A stretch of DNA of 64,000 nt. Origin: Caenorhabditis elegans (taxonomy: Eukaryota; Nematoda; Chromadorea; Rhabditida; Rhabditidae). Where the stretch lies: contig NC_003279.8 in NCBI RefSeq assembly GCF_000002985.6, forward strand, positions 7,874,001 through 7,938,000, given 5' to 3'. Under the pieces are notes generated by a model. That model was not told where the DNA came from. It saw nothing but the letters and a program-made list of their open reading frames with translations, and did not search any database. Positions 1 to 13,182 of the stretch are shown here, piece after piece. Made by a program: the position numbers and the translations under genes. The stretch's first letter is position 1. Each line of letters begins with the position of its first letter.

Positions 1-1516
1 TTGGAATCGGAGAAGTGCGAGTGTATTCGTATCCATCAGGGTTTAGACATGGTACAATGTAAAAGTCGAGTGTATCCACGTAGTTTGTAATCTGAGCATC
101 TTTTCCATATTCAGAAACAAGCTGAAAATGTTTTGAATGAAAGAGTGCCTACGTTTTTCCTTTTAAATTAATTCTTCGCATCCTTGACTCTACTCGAACA
201 TTCACTTAATTTAAATTCTTGTAAGCTGAACGTCTCCGCAATAAAGTTTATGAGTGTAAATGCGGCGCCTATTTTTTTTTGAAAATTTTGTAAGTTTACA
301 GATACATTTGAAGTTCGGGTGTTTAGCAAACCTGATTAATAAAATAAAGAGCAGTATGACTACTAGCCCATTCTCTTGCATGAATATTTCCATCAACCCA
401 AACTGCTCTTTTCTTATGAGATGATCGTGCCCCAATCTTGAGTCCTTCAATTGGTTTTCCTTCGTGAGTTGCCCCGATTCGTACAATTTTTGCAATTCTT
501 GGGTAATAAAACTCAATGGTTCTCATATATTTGACCATATCTGCATAAGATGCGTAATCTCCAAATGGGTACTTTGCTTTTTTTAGTGCTCCAACTTTAG
601 TCAAATCAAGGTCAGCTGAAAATTGATAGAGTTCAGTTGATCTATAATGTTTCAAAACTAACGTTCACTGTCAAGAATTGGATCATCATGAAGCCATTTT
701 GAGAGAGATCCAAATCCGAGATGGGATTTCGACGTTGTTCCCTCATTTCTCATAATTAATCTGGAAATTTCTAGATTTTCAGTAAAATTCATACAAGTCA
801 ACATCATACTTTTCAACATCAGGAACAGACATTGATACTGTAACATTTGCAAATGATAAAATCTGTCGAAGCATTCGTTCGGATTTTCCTCTTTTTACCA
901 TTATATCAGCTTTGTCAGAGATTGATGATGGAGATTTCCAGAAATCGAGCTGAAAACTTTGGAAATAAGAAGAAAAGTTTTTAGAGCAATTTTTCCAGAA
1001 GACCTTCAACAAAATCTATGATAGTTGTTCTCGAAAATTCTGAATGCCCCCACGCGAAAGATTATGCGACCAATCAGCGACATTTGTCGCGCCCCTCGCG
1101 TTGACTATTGGTCGGTATGTGCCTCATTTTCGTGCGGATAATTTTGAGATTTGCCGCACACTCCTGGTTCCACTGATTTGAATAACCCAGAATCACGGGA
1201 TCCCCACCTCCAGCGATCCCTCTGATTAGCCGGATTTCAAAATTTTGGTGAATTGCCAAATAGCTACTCAACTTTTATATGTATACTTGCAAAACTTTCT
1301 CTTTTCAAAAAATATTTCCTCCAGAAAACTCACATCATATTTAAAATCATTTAATTGAAGTTGCTTGATAAGATGTAATGATTGTTCATCATGAGCACTG
1401 ACATGAATCAGTGCATATTTATCATCTGTATTGTGCACATCTGTGGAGCAACAAACAGAGCCCACGAGCAGTATCGTGTGCACAGCTAGAAGGATTGACT
1501 TGCACAGGTATCGCAT
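1..1516 (-). CDS. Secreted M14 zinc carboxypeptidase, 5' part (runs off left edge)
   Basis: Phase-consistent exons are 1516-1334, 949-810, 760-663, 615-332 and 121-1, about 275 codons, with the C-terminal half outside the window. The start has a clear signal peptide (MRYLCKSILLAVHTILLVGS, then a CC pair). Residues ~30-135 look like the activation propeptide of carboxypeptidase A/B enzymes. The catalytic domain begins near residue 145 and carries GNIHAREW, the HxxE zinc-ligand motif of family M14; exon 5 holds the PCLNPDGYEYTR block usual downstream. The third zinc His and catalytic Glu would lie off-window. It should be a secreted exopeptidase removing C-terminal residues. The worm cuticle gene suro-1 is a carboxypeptidase of this class and is a candidate identity from memory, but I cannot confirm it, so no symbol is given. 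The cleavage site between propeptide and enzyme is not obvious. Confidence 0.9.
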
Positions 1517-3236
1517 TTAATGGACTTCTACGAGTTCATCCACCTGTCAAGAATCTAAAAAAACAATTTAAATTTTATGAAAATATGAAATTCAAAGGAG
1601 AAAGATGAAAGCACGGGAAGGAGGGGGAGGTGATTGCCTCATCGAAAAAGCCAGAGGGCGGGGCTGGTTGGCGGATGAGATGGATGCATTGAGATGGCAA
1701 ATCAACCAGATTCAATGCAGACATAATATAGAAAATGAGAAAAAAGAAACAACTTATTATTGATAATAATGACACGATGGTGGATATTAAAGAATTGAAT
1801 GATTGTTAAAGAGGAAAAGAAGATGAAGAATTGATTGACTGGTTATAGAGAAAAACTATTGTTTCTACAAGTGGATAAAATATTCATATTGAATAACATA
1901 GAATGTCTTACTATTAAAAAAATATATAAATTGGAAATAAATGATAAGGTATAATATTGCCATTGAAACCACCGAAAAGGTGAGAAATGAGTATGTAATA
2001 AAAACACGAAAAATCAGTTAATAATTTTGCCAACTTTAAAAGAACGAAGGCAGGCAAAAACGTTCATCCTGTCGTCTACTCAGATCATATTCTGTTGTTT
2101 TTTTCTCCAAGAACTACATTTAAATCTATACATGAATAAAACATAACTTTAATGTGTTTTAAAATTTTTTTAGAAACATTACTTCTAACTTACAAACCTA
2201 CAAGTAAAATTCAAGATTTACTTGTTAAAAGTTCAGCAATTAATTGGCAATCAACTTGTTATGTATACGTGAATGAGGTTCCGTATTTAAAAAAGAATGA
2301 ACGGTATGCTATATAGTAAGTTTAAAATATTTAAAAAGGAGGATTTGAGAATAACGCCGGGAACAGTTTACTGCCAAGTAACCCGGATTCATTAGTATTA
2401 TTATCGAATCAGATGAGACAAAGAATGAGAAAAAGGATAAGCAACAACCAGAGAAAATGAAACGAAAGTGAGTTTATCTTTTATCAAAAGTTAGCCAGTG
2501 ATAACCCCCTTATCTTTTTTGTGGCCAGCTTCTTTATTATCCAGACTTTGAAAAAAGCGCTCCATTGAGATGTTTATAAGAGTTTTGAACCTATAATACG
2601 TAAGCATGTGGCATAAAAATCTGACAGTAAAAAAAATCTATTGCACAATAAGACGATGATCACATAATCACTTAATTATATCCATTTAGAAAATAATAAA
2701 TTAATGGGAAATATGTACATAAAATCATAAGAATAAGGAACTACCGTTCAAAAAGGCATATCATCCAATTAATCAGTGAGATAAATGATGACAGGATCAT
2801 CGTATTCGTTTCGTTTTTTTAGTTGGCTGACAAGTGTGTAAAAAATGGATGAAGCCGATACACCAGAAGAGGAGAATCAATGAATGAGACCTCCGAGATT
2901 TTCAAGTGGAGACAGTCAAAAAGACATCAAGTACGTAGAAAAATAAATTGTTTTGGAGAAAAAGTGCAAAAGTTTGGGGTACCCAGAGTGTTTTGGTCTT
3001 GCGTTGATGGGTGTAAACGTTTTTATCAAATATACAAAATGTCTTATATCTGAATGATAATCCAACTTTTTGAATGAAAGATTAACATACATATGTAGGA
3101 AAATATTTTTAGTATTTACTTTTTTTTATTTTTTATTTTTTTAAATTGCCTTACTTTTGTTGAAAACATTTAAAAAGGTCTTGAAAACAGCAAAAACGTT
3201 GCGGGGTTTGTAAAAAAACTGTTTTAAAATTGTTCT

Positions 3237-3515
3237 TGACAGCCGATAAATTGGACTTTTTCGGCTGGTAGCACCAGTCGACAGCCGACTGATAGTAATA
3301 GTTCGGCTGGCGCAGCCAGCCGACCTCCGAATTAGAGTTTTCGGCTGGCGGTTAACAAAAAAATTAGTCTTGTTCTTGTACTAAGAGTATGCTAAATCGC
3401 TCAGAAACACCTTAAGAAAGCAACGTGCAAAAATACAGTTCAGCGAAAAAACTCAACCATAAAGCTCAGTCGGCTGGCGGCACCAGCCGACAGCCGAAAA
3501 AATCAGCCAGCCGCA
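3237..3515. repeat. Cluster of CGGCTGGC / GCCAGCCG inverted repeats
   Basis: At least six copies of CGGCTG or its complement CAGCCG occur within 280 bases, several paired as near-palindromes such as TCGGCTGGCGCAGCCAGCCG at about 3303-3323 and another around 3470-3500. This GC-rich motif stands out in a very AT-rich interval and could fold into several hairpins. It resembles the small palindromic repeats scattered through worm non-coding DNA. No open frame or terminal structure of a complete transposon is visible. Confidence 0.6.
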
Positions 3516-6500
3516 CATCTCTGCTTGACTGTTGACAATTTTCAGCCTCTTTGTCAGATTTTTTTTATGACGATTTTTTTGCACAAAGATAGATAATATT
3601 TTAAATCGATGAAATATTTTCTATATTTCTAGATTTATTTTCAATTTTAAAAGTGGATTATTGTGAAAAGTGGATTATTGTGAAAAGCCACATAAAATAG
3701 TTTAACGAATATAAAGTAATATCTAATAATTTGAAAGCAAAATAAAAGTACAGTGGAAAGCTTTGAAGTTATAAGTTTCCAAAATAATATATTTGGGTAA
3801 GTACTTGAGAGAGAGCTGAACCCGTTCACGTATTGCATAACTATGAAAATGAATACTTACCGTTCCCCTCACAAAAAGCCAAAAAATGGAGGCGGAGTCA
3901 AAAAAAAGTGTAAAGGATTGAGTGACGTCGTCCTGTGTTCGTCCGTATTGAAAAATGAAAGTAAATGACAGAAATTGGAGAGATATAGAGAAACGAATAA
4001 GTGAAAGTTGCCATGGAATTTGAGGAGCCCCCAATGGCAAAAAAGGCGGAGAGAGTGAACAGATGAAAGTGCAGATGGTTGACAAAAAGAGAAAGTGAAG
4101 GTCATTACGGAGTTGCCATTTGAATCACATTTAACTGTCACATATGGAGCCTGTGATTTGTGGATGAAACAGGTGCGATTTTGTTTTTTTTTTTCTGGAG
4201 TAGGAGGGGGCTTTTGATGTGACACTTGTGGTATTGATGAGCTTTTGGTAAGTGACGAAAGGAGAATCTTACCACCTGAAGATATTATTGGTTTTTGAAG
4301 CTCATGTCGAGGATCAGTGAGATGTATAAATTTTTAATTCCGAAATTTCAGATCCAAGCTTATGAAAGAACTAGAAGGGTATTTTCAAATCATCGGTGCT
4401 CATAAGTTTATAACAAGTTGAAAGGTTTTTGCAAATCTGAATAAATCTTTTCAGATCAGAAGCTTGCTCATTATATAGCCAATTTGTTTCCATTTCTATT
4501 TTTGAGGCATAACCTTTTTCCACTTCTATTTTTTTTTGAAAAGGTGTTAAGCTATATTAATATAAAAGAAATTGAAACCTACATTATTATAAGTTGATCA
4601 TTGTTTGATAAAACCAAAAACAAACAATACACTACTAAACATAGGTTTTGGATTTTAGGAAGAGTTGTAGTAATTTTTTTAAGTTGACGTTCTATTTAAA
4701 TAAAAATCTTTCCTTCTTACTATGTATCAATAAACTTTTTTGATGAGATCTTGATCTTTATTAGGCAATAATGCTTTTCTGCTGAAACGGAACCCGTCTA
4801 ATTGTCAAGAAATCTTACCGAACAGCATTTGAAAGACATAACAAGAGGAAAAAGAACGTTGTTAATTCAATGATTACGCTATGAAAAGGAAGAATAAGAA
4901 GAAAGTAGAAATAACTTGATTATTTCAAGATAATCATACGTAGATTAAGAAGTAGTGTAAGAAACATAAAACATTGAAATGTTGAATACAGTTTCTGGTG
5001 TACTTGGAGTATCGTGTTTCTATTGTTTCACTTACATAAGAACTTGGGTTCAAACCTAAAGAAATGCAAATTAGCCGGGGTTAAATTTTGAAAATGTTTG
5101 AAAAAATGGTGGTGGGTTTAATATATTAAAATATTACAAAAAACTGAGTAAACCTAATCAGAACACTGTAAAATGCTTTAGGTTTTCAAAAATTGAAGTC
5201 AAAGTTTTGGCAAATTGTCATATTTTCAAAATAAAAAGCCTTTTTGAGTCGACCCCTGAAATGTTTGAATACGAATAATAAAAACTATGAAACTCTGAAA
5301 AATTACCCCTTTTCACTGAAATTTTGTAAAAAAATTCTAAATTTTTTTGAAAAGCTACTTTAATATCTAATAAATTTAATTTGATTTGATTTATTACAAC
5401 AATAAATTATCGTGAAGTAGAAAAATAATTATAGCTTCATAGGAATAGTTTCAACATTTTCTTCAGTAGCCGTACTCCACTTTTTATTAACTGATTCCGA
5501 AGTGTGTGTGCGAAATCTGGGAAATATTTTCAAATAAATCCAAATTCTCCCCTGATTCCGAATATCTATGTGAAAAAATTCAAAAATATTTCCCAGATTT
5601 CGGTACACCACCTTTAAATTAAAAAATCCGAAATGTGTAGGCGAGAGTCAGGCGGGTTTAAGACAGGCGCCTCAAAGACGCGTGACCATATCATAGAAGT
5701 CTTGGATTTAATGATGAGAATTATAAATATTTTAAGGAAACAATAGTTTAAAGTAATTCATTAAACTTGAAAAGGCAACATAGAAAATACCATACGACTA
5801 GCTTTGTTTAAAAGACAAACAACCAATCATTTGAGAGTTGTTATTTTAAATTTTTGAAACTTCACTCGTTAAAATGTACTTTATAAGTTCGGACATCGAA
5901 AAATACAGATATACAGATAGACACGTGTGATGCAATTATGCCATTTATCCCTTCCTCATTCTTTTCCTAATTATCGTAGCCATTTAGCCAAAAGGGACAA
6001 AGTGTCGTAAAACTGGACGAGTAACTGTCTGTTCATGACCACCGGGTGAAGAAAAACGCCTTCTAAATACCTCATTGTTATGCTTGTAAATTACAGTGAA
6101 ACGATGAAGCCTCTTCGACCAAAAAAAGGCCTTGGAAAAACCGGGCTCGTGTGCCGTGTGTTTCAGTGTCTGTCAGTCATTCACGGAAAAGATATTCATC
6201 TGGGATTACGCAACAAGGGCAATGAAGCTTTTTTGGGGGTGGAGGAAGAGAAAATGGATAAGAATCAAAACGGTATAGACGCATGCAAATTGGGAGAAGA
6301 TCATTAAAAAGTGTGAAAAAATTAATTGAATAGATAACAAATATTGCAGGAGAGACTGGGGGCGTTCGGACTTTACAAATTTTTTTTGAAAATGGCTTAA
6401 AATTCCTCATTATCATTTTTGATTTTGAATTATTTTTACTGAATCAGTTTTAATGGTTAGTTTAATCAGAAGTTTTAATCAGAAATCATTAAAACTCGAA

Positions 6501-9016
6501 TAAAAAACGAATTGAAATAAAACGAAAACCAGCGTACGAAACGAGGGAGATTCCGAAAAAGAAGGAGAAGCTTGTGGTGACTGTGATGATAGACGAGACC
6601 TCGCGTATCCCAGGCATTGATAGAATTGAGAAAGGAAAAGCCTCGCCTTGTTATCAAGAAAAGAAAATGCTGGAGACGGGGAAAGATAAAAGGATGCTAT
6701 CGATCGGCTATATTGATAGCTGTCCTTTAACTGACTGGCTTCCGAGAATTCCATGGTGACGTGTTGATGGTAGGAAGACTGTTTAAATAAACACAATTCT
6801 ACGGATTGGGTAGTGATAAGCTGAAGCTGATAATTGATTTTCGATTGTAGAGTGATTCATTATCAAAAACTAGTTTAGATGAGCAAAAAGTGTTTAAGTT
6901 TGCACAGAGGATTACCCGAAGGAAACTAGAATACCTGCATGTGTGCATCCCTACTTTGTTCTGACCGAATCAAAGATGTTCCTTCTGGCTTAGAACCTTG
7001 GTTGAACCCTTGTGAATCTGAATGTGAAGCATCAGGTAGAAGCTGAACACAACGTACCAAACTAATCCCATCAGATTGCGGTTTTCCGTGTTTTGTATTT
7101 TGATCTATTTCGCATTGATAAGCAAAGACTACTCACAACTATTCTCTATTGTCAGAAACTTCTTTTATTTATTATCATTAACTCATAACCCAGATGTTCA
7201 TAGAAATAAATGACTTCAAAAATGAAATAGTGAACTATGATGACTTAGGTGGAATGTTAGATGTCATCAATTTTACAACAATGTGTAAAGCCTGTACCTG
7301 TGGCTAACCCGAAATTGTAAACTTTAAATTTTCGATGAGAACAGAAAAGTGTCAAGGTTGTTGTTTTTTTAATTTGAAATTCAGAGTTGGAAAATCGCGT
7401 TTCGAATAGTTATTTTTTTCAATAAGTTTCTTTGTTTTTGATGATATTTTGGTAAATTAGATAGTTTCGAGCGTTTGTTTTAATATTAAAACTCTAATTG
7501 CCGAACTATTGATTCCTCCAAGAAATCCCACCAATAAATCCAGCATTCACCTCAGTTTCTCAGCTGACATAATAATCCACATACACACGTCGGTAAATAT
7601 CTCGTGAAACCGTAGTAAATGAAAGTGACAAAAGATTGGCATTCAAAGACATAACATGGCGTCAAAAAACTCGTTCATTACCCTTCCGCAAACGAAAGTG
7701 CCAATTGAGCGTATCATTCTATGTTCATATCAACTGATTTTCTGCATCTTTTGACGTTCAATTTATCATTCACACACGGAACGAAAATAATGCAAAAAAT
7801 ACCGATGTGACAATGAGAAGCAATCAAAAGTTGTAAAGGTGACGGCGATGCCATTCAACTGACGATATTCATAAAACCTTTACATTTCGAATTAATATCA
7901 TCTATCGGCAATTGCCAAAATTGTCGAATCGAATTTTTTTTTTGAAAAAAAATTCTGAAATTTTTCTATTCGATTTTGGTGAAAAAGTTAGGTTTTACAG
8001 TAACTTGGTCGAACCTGCTCTGAAGCAGCCAAATTTTTTGGAGTGATCATCTGTAACTATTCTCTATCGAATGTATATAGTGGCGTAACGAAGTTCGATA
8101 ACGAGTTCAGAGCCTTCCCTTGTAAGGTCTTTGACATTTTAAAATTGAAAAATGAAAGGCTCAAAATATACTTTCGAAAGTAGGTAGCTAACAAAATCAA
8201 CGCAAAACCTCTAGATCAACGTTTAAGCTTTCGAGATTGGAGCTTTCCAGTCTAAAAAGTAACTTGGTTTTTTTTGGTTTTTGAAGACTACAATACTGCA
8301 CTTTAGGTTTCCATCTTCATAAGTTTGAAAAATTAATTTTATTTTCTCAAATTTTGAAAAAGTTAAACACAAGTTGATGTGTGAATAAATAAAAATAAGC
8401 TTATGAGTACACATGTTAGCTACAATAAATAAATAGTGAAGCTATGAAAAAGGTGGCGGAGAAATAATAAAAACGATAAAAAGTGTGTGGGATAAACGAT
8501 TCACATTGATATGGATCACACAAAGTTCGTAAAAATGATTGTAACGGAATAAGATGTTGACTATGTGATATGATCCAGATGATCAGGAAAAGAAATAAGT
8601 GATTATTAAATGACACACACCCAAAACTTCATGATGTTTCAGATTATGTACTCATCATTGAGTAAAGTGATAAACACTTGAAGGGAGGAAAGTAAAGGAT
8701 ATTAGAAGTAGGGGGTCACACTTGGTCAATCAGTGTTATGTTTAAAAATATCTGCAATAAATGCAGCTGTAAAATAACCAAAAAAAAACATCTTTGCAGA
8801 AAAAAACCACATAAAATTCAGGTTGTTATACAGTTGCACATTTCTAAAACATTCGTCATTTGCAATGCATAAAGATATCACCGTTTCCGGGCATAAGTTT
8901 GTCTAGGTCACCCCTTGGACTTTTCAGTCATCTGATGCCGGTACTGAAAAAAAGTTGAAAATTTTTTGAATTCAGAAAAATTGAAATTTTTTAATGTGAT
9001 AAACCATGTTTTTAAA

Positions 9017-9212
9017 TCTGTGGTTCTAAACAATTGGTACAATTTTGTTCAGATTTAAACACCTCCATTGGAGAGCATGGTATTTTAGCGGGTTGTCAAA
9101 ACTCCACGGTAATCATACTTTAAATAATTTTAAGCGTTTTGGAATTGAGGAATTAAAAAAAATTAGGAAAACTCAACGATAAGTTTGAATGTCTGTGGTT
9201 TTAAACAATTGG
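9017..9212. repeat. Imperfect direct repeat, two copies about 175 bases apart
   Basis: A 21-base word starting TCTGTGGTT and ending AAACAATTGG occurs at 9017-9037 and again at 9192-9212 with one difference. Each copy is followed by diverged AT-rich sequence. This looks like the remains of a local tandem duplication. No gene is associated with it. Confidence 0.4.
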
Positions 9213-10351
9213 CGCTATGCTATAAATGCTACATGGAGCAAATCTTCTGATCGATTTGAGATTTTTTTTTGCTCTTTTTAACTATTGCTCTGTTTTCTTT
9301 ATCCATGTAGTTTCATTCAAATCGTTCATTGTGGCATCTTAAATATCAGAAGTGTCGATTTTGAAGAACCACGTGGTTGGCACTAAAAATAACTCAATTT
9401 ACTTCTTTGCGAATCTCGAGCTGGGTCATCAATTTGCTTCGAATTTTCCTCTCGCTGTAAATTTTATTTTGGTAATCTTGGAATTATGGAGAACCTGAGA
9501 GCAAGAAAACTTCATCGCACAAAGTTGACGAACTAGCAACAATTGAGCTTCGCCAACGTGTTACAAGTGCAAAAAGGAGTTGGCTCAAAAAAGCAGTATG
9601 TACCGTCAACAGAAAAATTGCACAAAATCTCAATCTGCACCCAACTGCACCCAATCTGCACCCTAAACTGGAAACCAAAACTGGAAAGTATTTATAGCAT
9701 TTGTAGCATTCATAGCATTTTTTTGTAAACAACTGAACATAATGCTCTTGTATTCAGTTTTCTACAAATCACTCTCAATCTAAAAAGTATTGTATACATA
9801 TTAATACTTCCACATGACATCCATCCAAACACCTTTCACTTGTTCACTGGAGAGAGGTCACTTTGCTTATTGAAATGGCACCACTAGAGGGACACATGAG
9901 AGACAATATGTCTGTGTTCTCTCCGAATTTCAAATATTTTCCGATTCGCAACCTGTTTTGAATTGCCGCCAGTCATCTCCTCCAGCCTGACCTCGCACGT
10001 TCTCCTTCCAATTCCAAAATGTCTTCCTCTTCATCGATCTCTTCTTTTTGTTCTTCTTGTCCCATGTTTACTTATTTTTCTTTTTCTTCATTTTTCCATT
10101 CTTCTTCCAGAATTCCCCGTTACCATAGTAACCATTTCACGTGCTATTCCCTCTTTTCTCTGCGTATGTTAATCTTCTCTGTACTATCTTTTAACTCTTC
10201 CTCTTGTCTTTTCCCATATGGTTGAATATTTAACAAATGAGCCCTATCCGTTCAAAAATGCTCAAAAACCACCTGTTTTTGTCGGGTATTTGTTTTATTT
10301 AATTTTTAATTTTTCAAGTCGAAAGTTTTGGAACTATTCAGAAGGATAAGA

Positions 10352-11575
10352 ATGCTGGATCCACGAGAAACTTTTGAAAAATATGAACGAAAATCTCCAC
10401 ATCCACCACAGAATGTAATATCAGAAAGAAGAGAATTTGTTTCATGTGAATATAGAAGAGAACCTTTGCATCAAGAACAAAGTAAGTGTTTTCTTTAAAA
10501 AAAAACTTTTGAGAAAACCTTAGGAAGTGTTGGCAGAAAAGTATACTTTTTGGTTTTGCGAAAAGTATGTAAAACGCTCAAGTGAAGGAACTTTTGTTTT
10601 AGTTGTATATTACAATGTTTTCAATAGATTTTTGAATTCTGTGGTCAAAGACAGCTTCTTGATCAAATCAAATCGAGATGTGCCAGAGACAACCTTTGTG
10701 TTAGTGTTTCAGTCGCAAGAAGAAGGCTTTGTCGATATTTTCGATATGAACAGTGTATCTCATAAAATTGGTCTCAAAAATGTTAGAACTAATGGAATAA
10801 ATTTCAGGTCGCCCCAGCTCAATTCTTCGCAATCCGTTGCCTCAATCACATCCATACGAAGAAAGAGAAAATGCTCGATTGGCATGTGAATACAGAAGAG
10901 ATCAACAATCCGAACATGGTCGGTTATTTGAATAAATATTGCAATATTTAAAAAATCGTTGTGAAAAACATTAGAAGTAATAATTTCCAAGTCCAGTACC
11001 GGAGGAAATTTTAATCCAGTTTCACATTGTACTTTTTATTCGCCACAAAGCCGCCTGAAGCCCCCTAAAAACTCTAGGTCCTCTGAGAATAAGTACCATT
11101 TAATTTTGAAATAAGAAAATTCTTAATAACTCAAAATATGTGTTTGTAGGCCAACTTGCATGCGAACTGAGAGCCCGACCATCTACAACCATCACCACGT
11201 TCCTTCCTGAGAATACCAAAAGGAAAAGTAAGTTTTTATTTTCGGAAAAATCGTTTTTTTGTCAAACCTCAAAATGTTTGGAGTAAAAGTAATTTCTATA
11301 AAGTTTATACTTTTTGTATTATGAATATCTTGCTGAAACAACTTTTGAGATTGTTTTTGAAAACATTCAGTTTTAGGAATGAGAAAACTTTCTGAATTCT
11401 TGACTTTCCTATTGCACACCTGAGCATTTACATATAAACACTTCGATCTTTTTTTTTTGAAATTTCAGTGCCACTTCCAATTGGATGGATTGTTTGCATT
11501 GCTGTCTGCATTCCAATTCTAATTGTAATTATTGTATTTGCTGCAGTTTGGCTTCAAGAAGTTGGAATTATATAA
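10352..11575 (+). CDS. Small tail-anchored protein with three repeat exons
   Basis: Four exons, 10352-10481, 10808-10918, 11150-11227 and 11469-11575, join to 141 residues; every intron is phase 1. Exons 1-3 each carry one copy of a Cys-Glu-x-Arg motif (FVSCEYRREP, RLACEYRRDQ, QLACELRARP), and the residues before it in exons 1 and 2 also align (HP...ER..). Exon 4 encodes one hydrophobic segment (GWIVCIAVCIPILIVIIVFA) and stops seven residues later. There is no signal peptide, so a tail-anchored topology with a cytosolic repeat region is likely. An acceptor-like TTCAG lies 10 bases before the ATG, as expected for trans-splicing. The second donor is unusual (GTCGGT). A polyadenylation signal AATAAA lies near 11747. 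I do not recognise the family. Confidence 0.7.
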
Positions 11576-13147
11576 TTTATATATCAACATCACATTCCAA
11601 CCGAATTTAAATCGGGTTCAACTAGTTGAAATTAGACTATTATGATTAAAAAACTGATTATTTAGAAAGTTTTCAACTTCGGTCTAATTTTGACATTACT
11701 ATGCTGCCAGTCCATTTCATCTCATTATTTCACTTTTTCTCCGATCAATAAAAACTTTAAATTTTACAATTGTTCTGAAGGCTAAACACCAAACTTTGTT
11801 AACCCTGTTGTAAAACTATTTTCTTCAAAACTTTGTCGAAAACTTGGTTTCAAAGTGGTCAGAGCACAGAAGGGGGAATTTAAATCGAAAGAAGATTTGG
11901 GACATAGCCGTCGGCCAAAATTGAACAGAGAAAGAGTGTGTAAGATGAAGAGAAGCAGATGAATTCCCACCGTGCAATAGATTAGGTCGGCTCATCTTCA
12001 GAGCATAACAAGGAGCAGGTACCGATGTGATGAAGAGAGAAGAGGGAAGAGAAGTACTTATTGAATAAGGGAATGAGATGGGTTTGGAGAATAAAAAGTT
12101 GGAGAAGAAGAAAATTGGATTGGATTCGAACAAGATGATGCTGTAGAATAGACTAATGGAACACAAGAAATAATTGATGCTTCGAACTTTTGATAAGGAC
12201 CAATTTTCGTTCTTAGCTAGTACGATACCCATGCATGGGCACAGATGTTTGCCGTTTGTAACATATATCTGACCACTAATGTTTTAGATGATATTTGCTA
12301 ATTACCAACATTTTGACATGCAATTTGCAAAATAATTTCAATTTTATTTTTACAAATGCGCTGAAAACATTTCGTACGTTTTTTATTAACTAGTAAGCGT
12401 GAGACATATATGTGTGTCTCGCGCTTTTTTTTTAAATGAAACTAAACGTATTATTCGAAATCTGACTTCTTGAGTTTGAGAATCTATAAACTATTTTTAA
12501 AATTGCCGTCTGAGAGAGAGGGTAGATTTTTCCACGTCTGCAAAACTTTATTCTAAACTGTTTTTTGTTGAAAAAAAGTATGGGTTCCTCAAAATAATCG
12601 GAATTTATATTTCGAATACCACATGTAAATTTAAGTCAATCGCATTTATGTACTGCCTAGAACTAAGCAATTTTGTAACTATATCGTGGGATATGAAAAA
12701 TTGAACCTGTTATGTGATAGCTGACATTTTGGCCTTCCAGAATCTCTAATGTGTTTTAGTGGAAGACCCCTTGTGCGCCTGTACTAAATTTTTTTCAGTT
12801 GAAATTACAATTTTTGCTGGCGAGATTCATAGTAATAATATGAATTACACTGGGTTCAGTACTAAATTTTTAGACGAAAATTCCAAACTCGCAAAAGTCT
12901 TTCGTCAAAATAAATTACAGATTCTGAAGCTCAATATGTCACGGATTGCATTACACGTTAATTTTTTCTATTGAATTGTTAAGTTATAACGTTTCCTAGT
13001 AAGGTAATTGAAGAAAACATGGGTCTTTCTATGCCCGACTTTCTAGATTCTAGATCCGAATTTTTAGATTTAACCTTAATAAACAAATTTTATTAGATTT
13101 GTTTCTGAATATTCTGTCTTAATGCTCTTGTACCTTCATTACCAAGT

Positions 13148-13182
13148 GATTTAATATCAATGAAATCAATTGATATTAAATC
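13148..13182. repeat. Perfect 14-base inverted repeat with 7-base loop
   Basis: GATTTAATATCAAT at 13148-13161 is matched exactly by its complement at 13169-13182, separated by seven bases. It is too short to be a transposon and has no oligo-T tract typical of a small-RNA terminator. It may be a protein-binding palindrome or chance in AT-rich DNA. Confidence 0.6.

Larger units (their letters stand above)
1517..10351. other. Long non-coding interval
   Basis: No gene is supported here on either strand. Open frames of 60-120 codons at 3.7-4.2, 6.1-6.8, 8.2-8.6 and 9.5-10.2 kb lie in purine- or pyrimidine-rich stretches, have no recognisable domain and do not join through plausible splice sites. 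The interval holds homopolymer-rich AT sequence, a cluster of CGGCTGGC inverted repeats near 3.3-3.5 kb and a short direct repeat near 9.0-9.2 kb. Its left end should contain the carboxypeptidase promoter and its right end that of the gene at 10.35 kb. Confidence 0.6.

Noticed and set aside
3723..4225. Overlapping minus-strand frames of about 120 codons
   Set aside because: They lie in purine-rich DNA, are rich in Phe/Ser/Leu from pyrimidine runs, have no domain and no splice partners.
6080..6796. Short plus and minus frames of 60-105 codons
   Set aside because: Compositional frames on both strands of the same GA-rich stretch; none shows a signal peptide, conserved motif or exon junctions.
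10527..10889. 120-codon plus-strand frame
   Set aside because: It spans an intron and part of exon 2 of the tail-anchored protein gene in another frame; the spliced model explains the exon sequence better.
11825..12232. 135-codon minus-strand frame
   Set aside because: Low-complexity Ser/Phe-rich translation of GA-rich DNA, with no acceptor, donor or recognisable domain.
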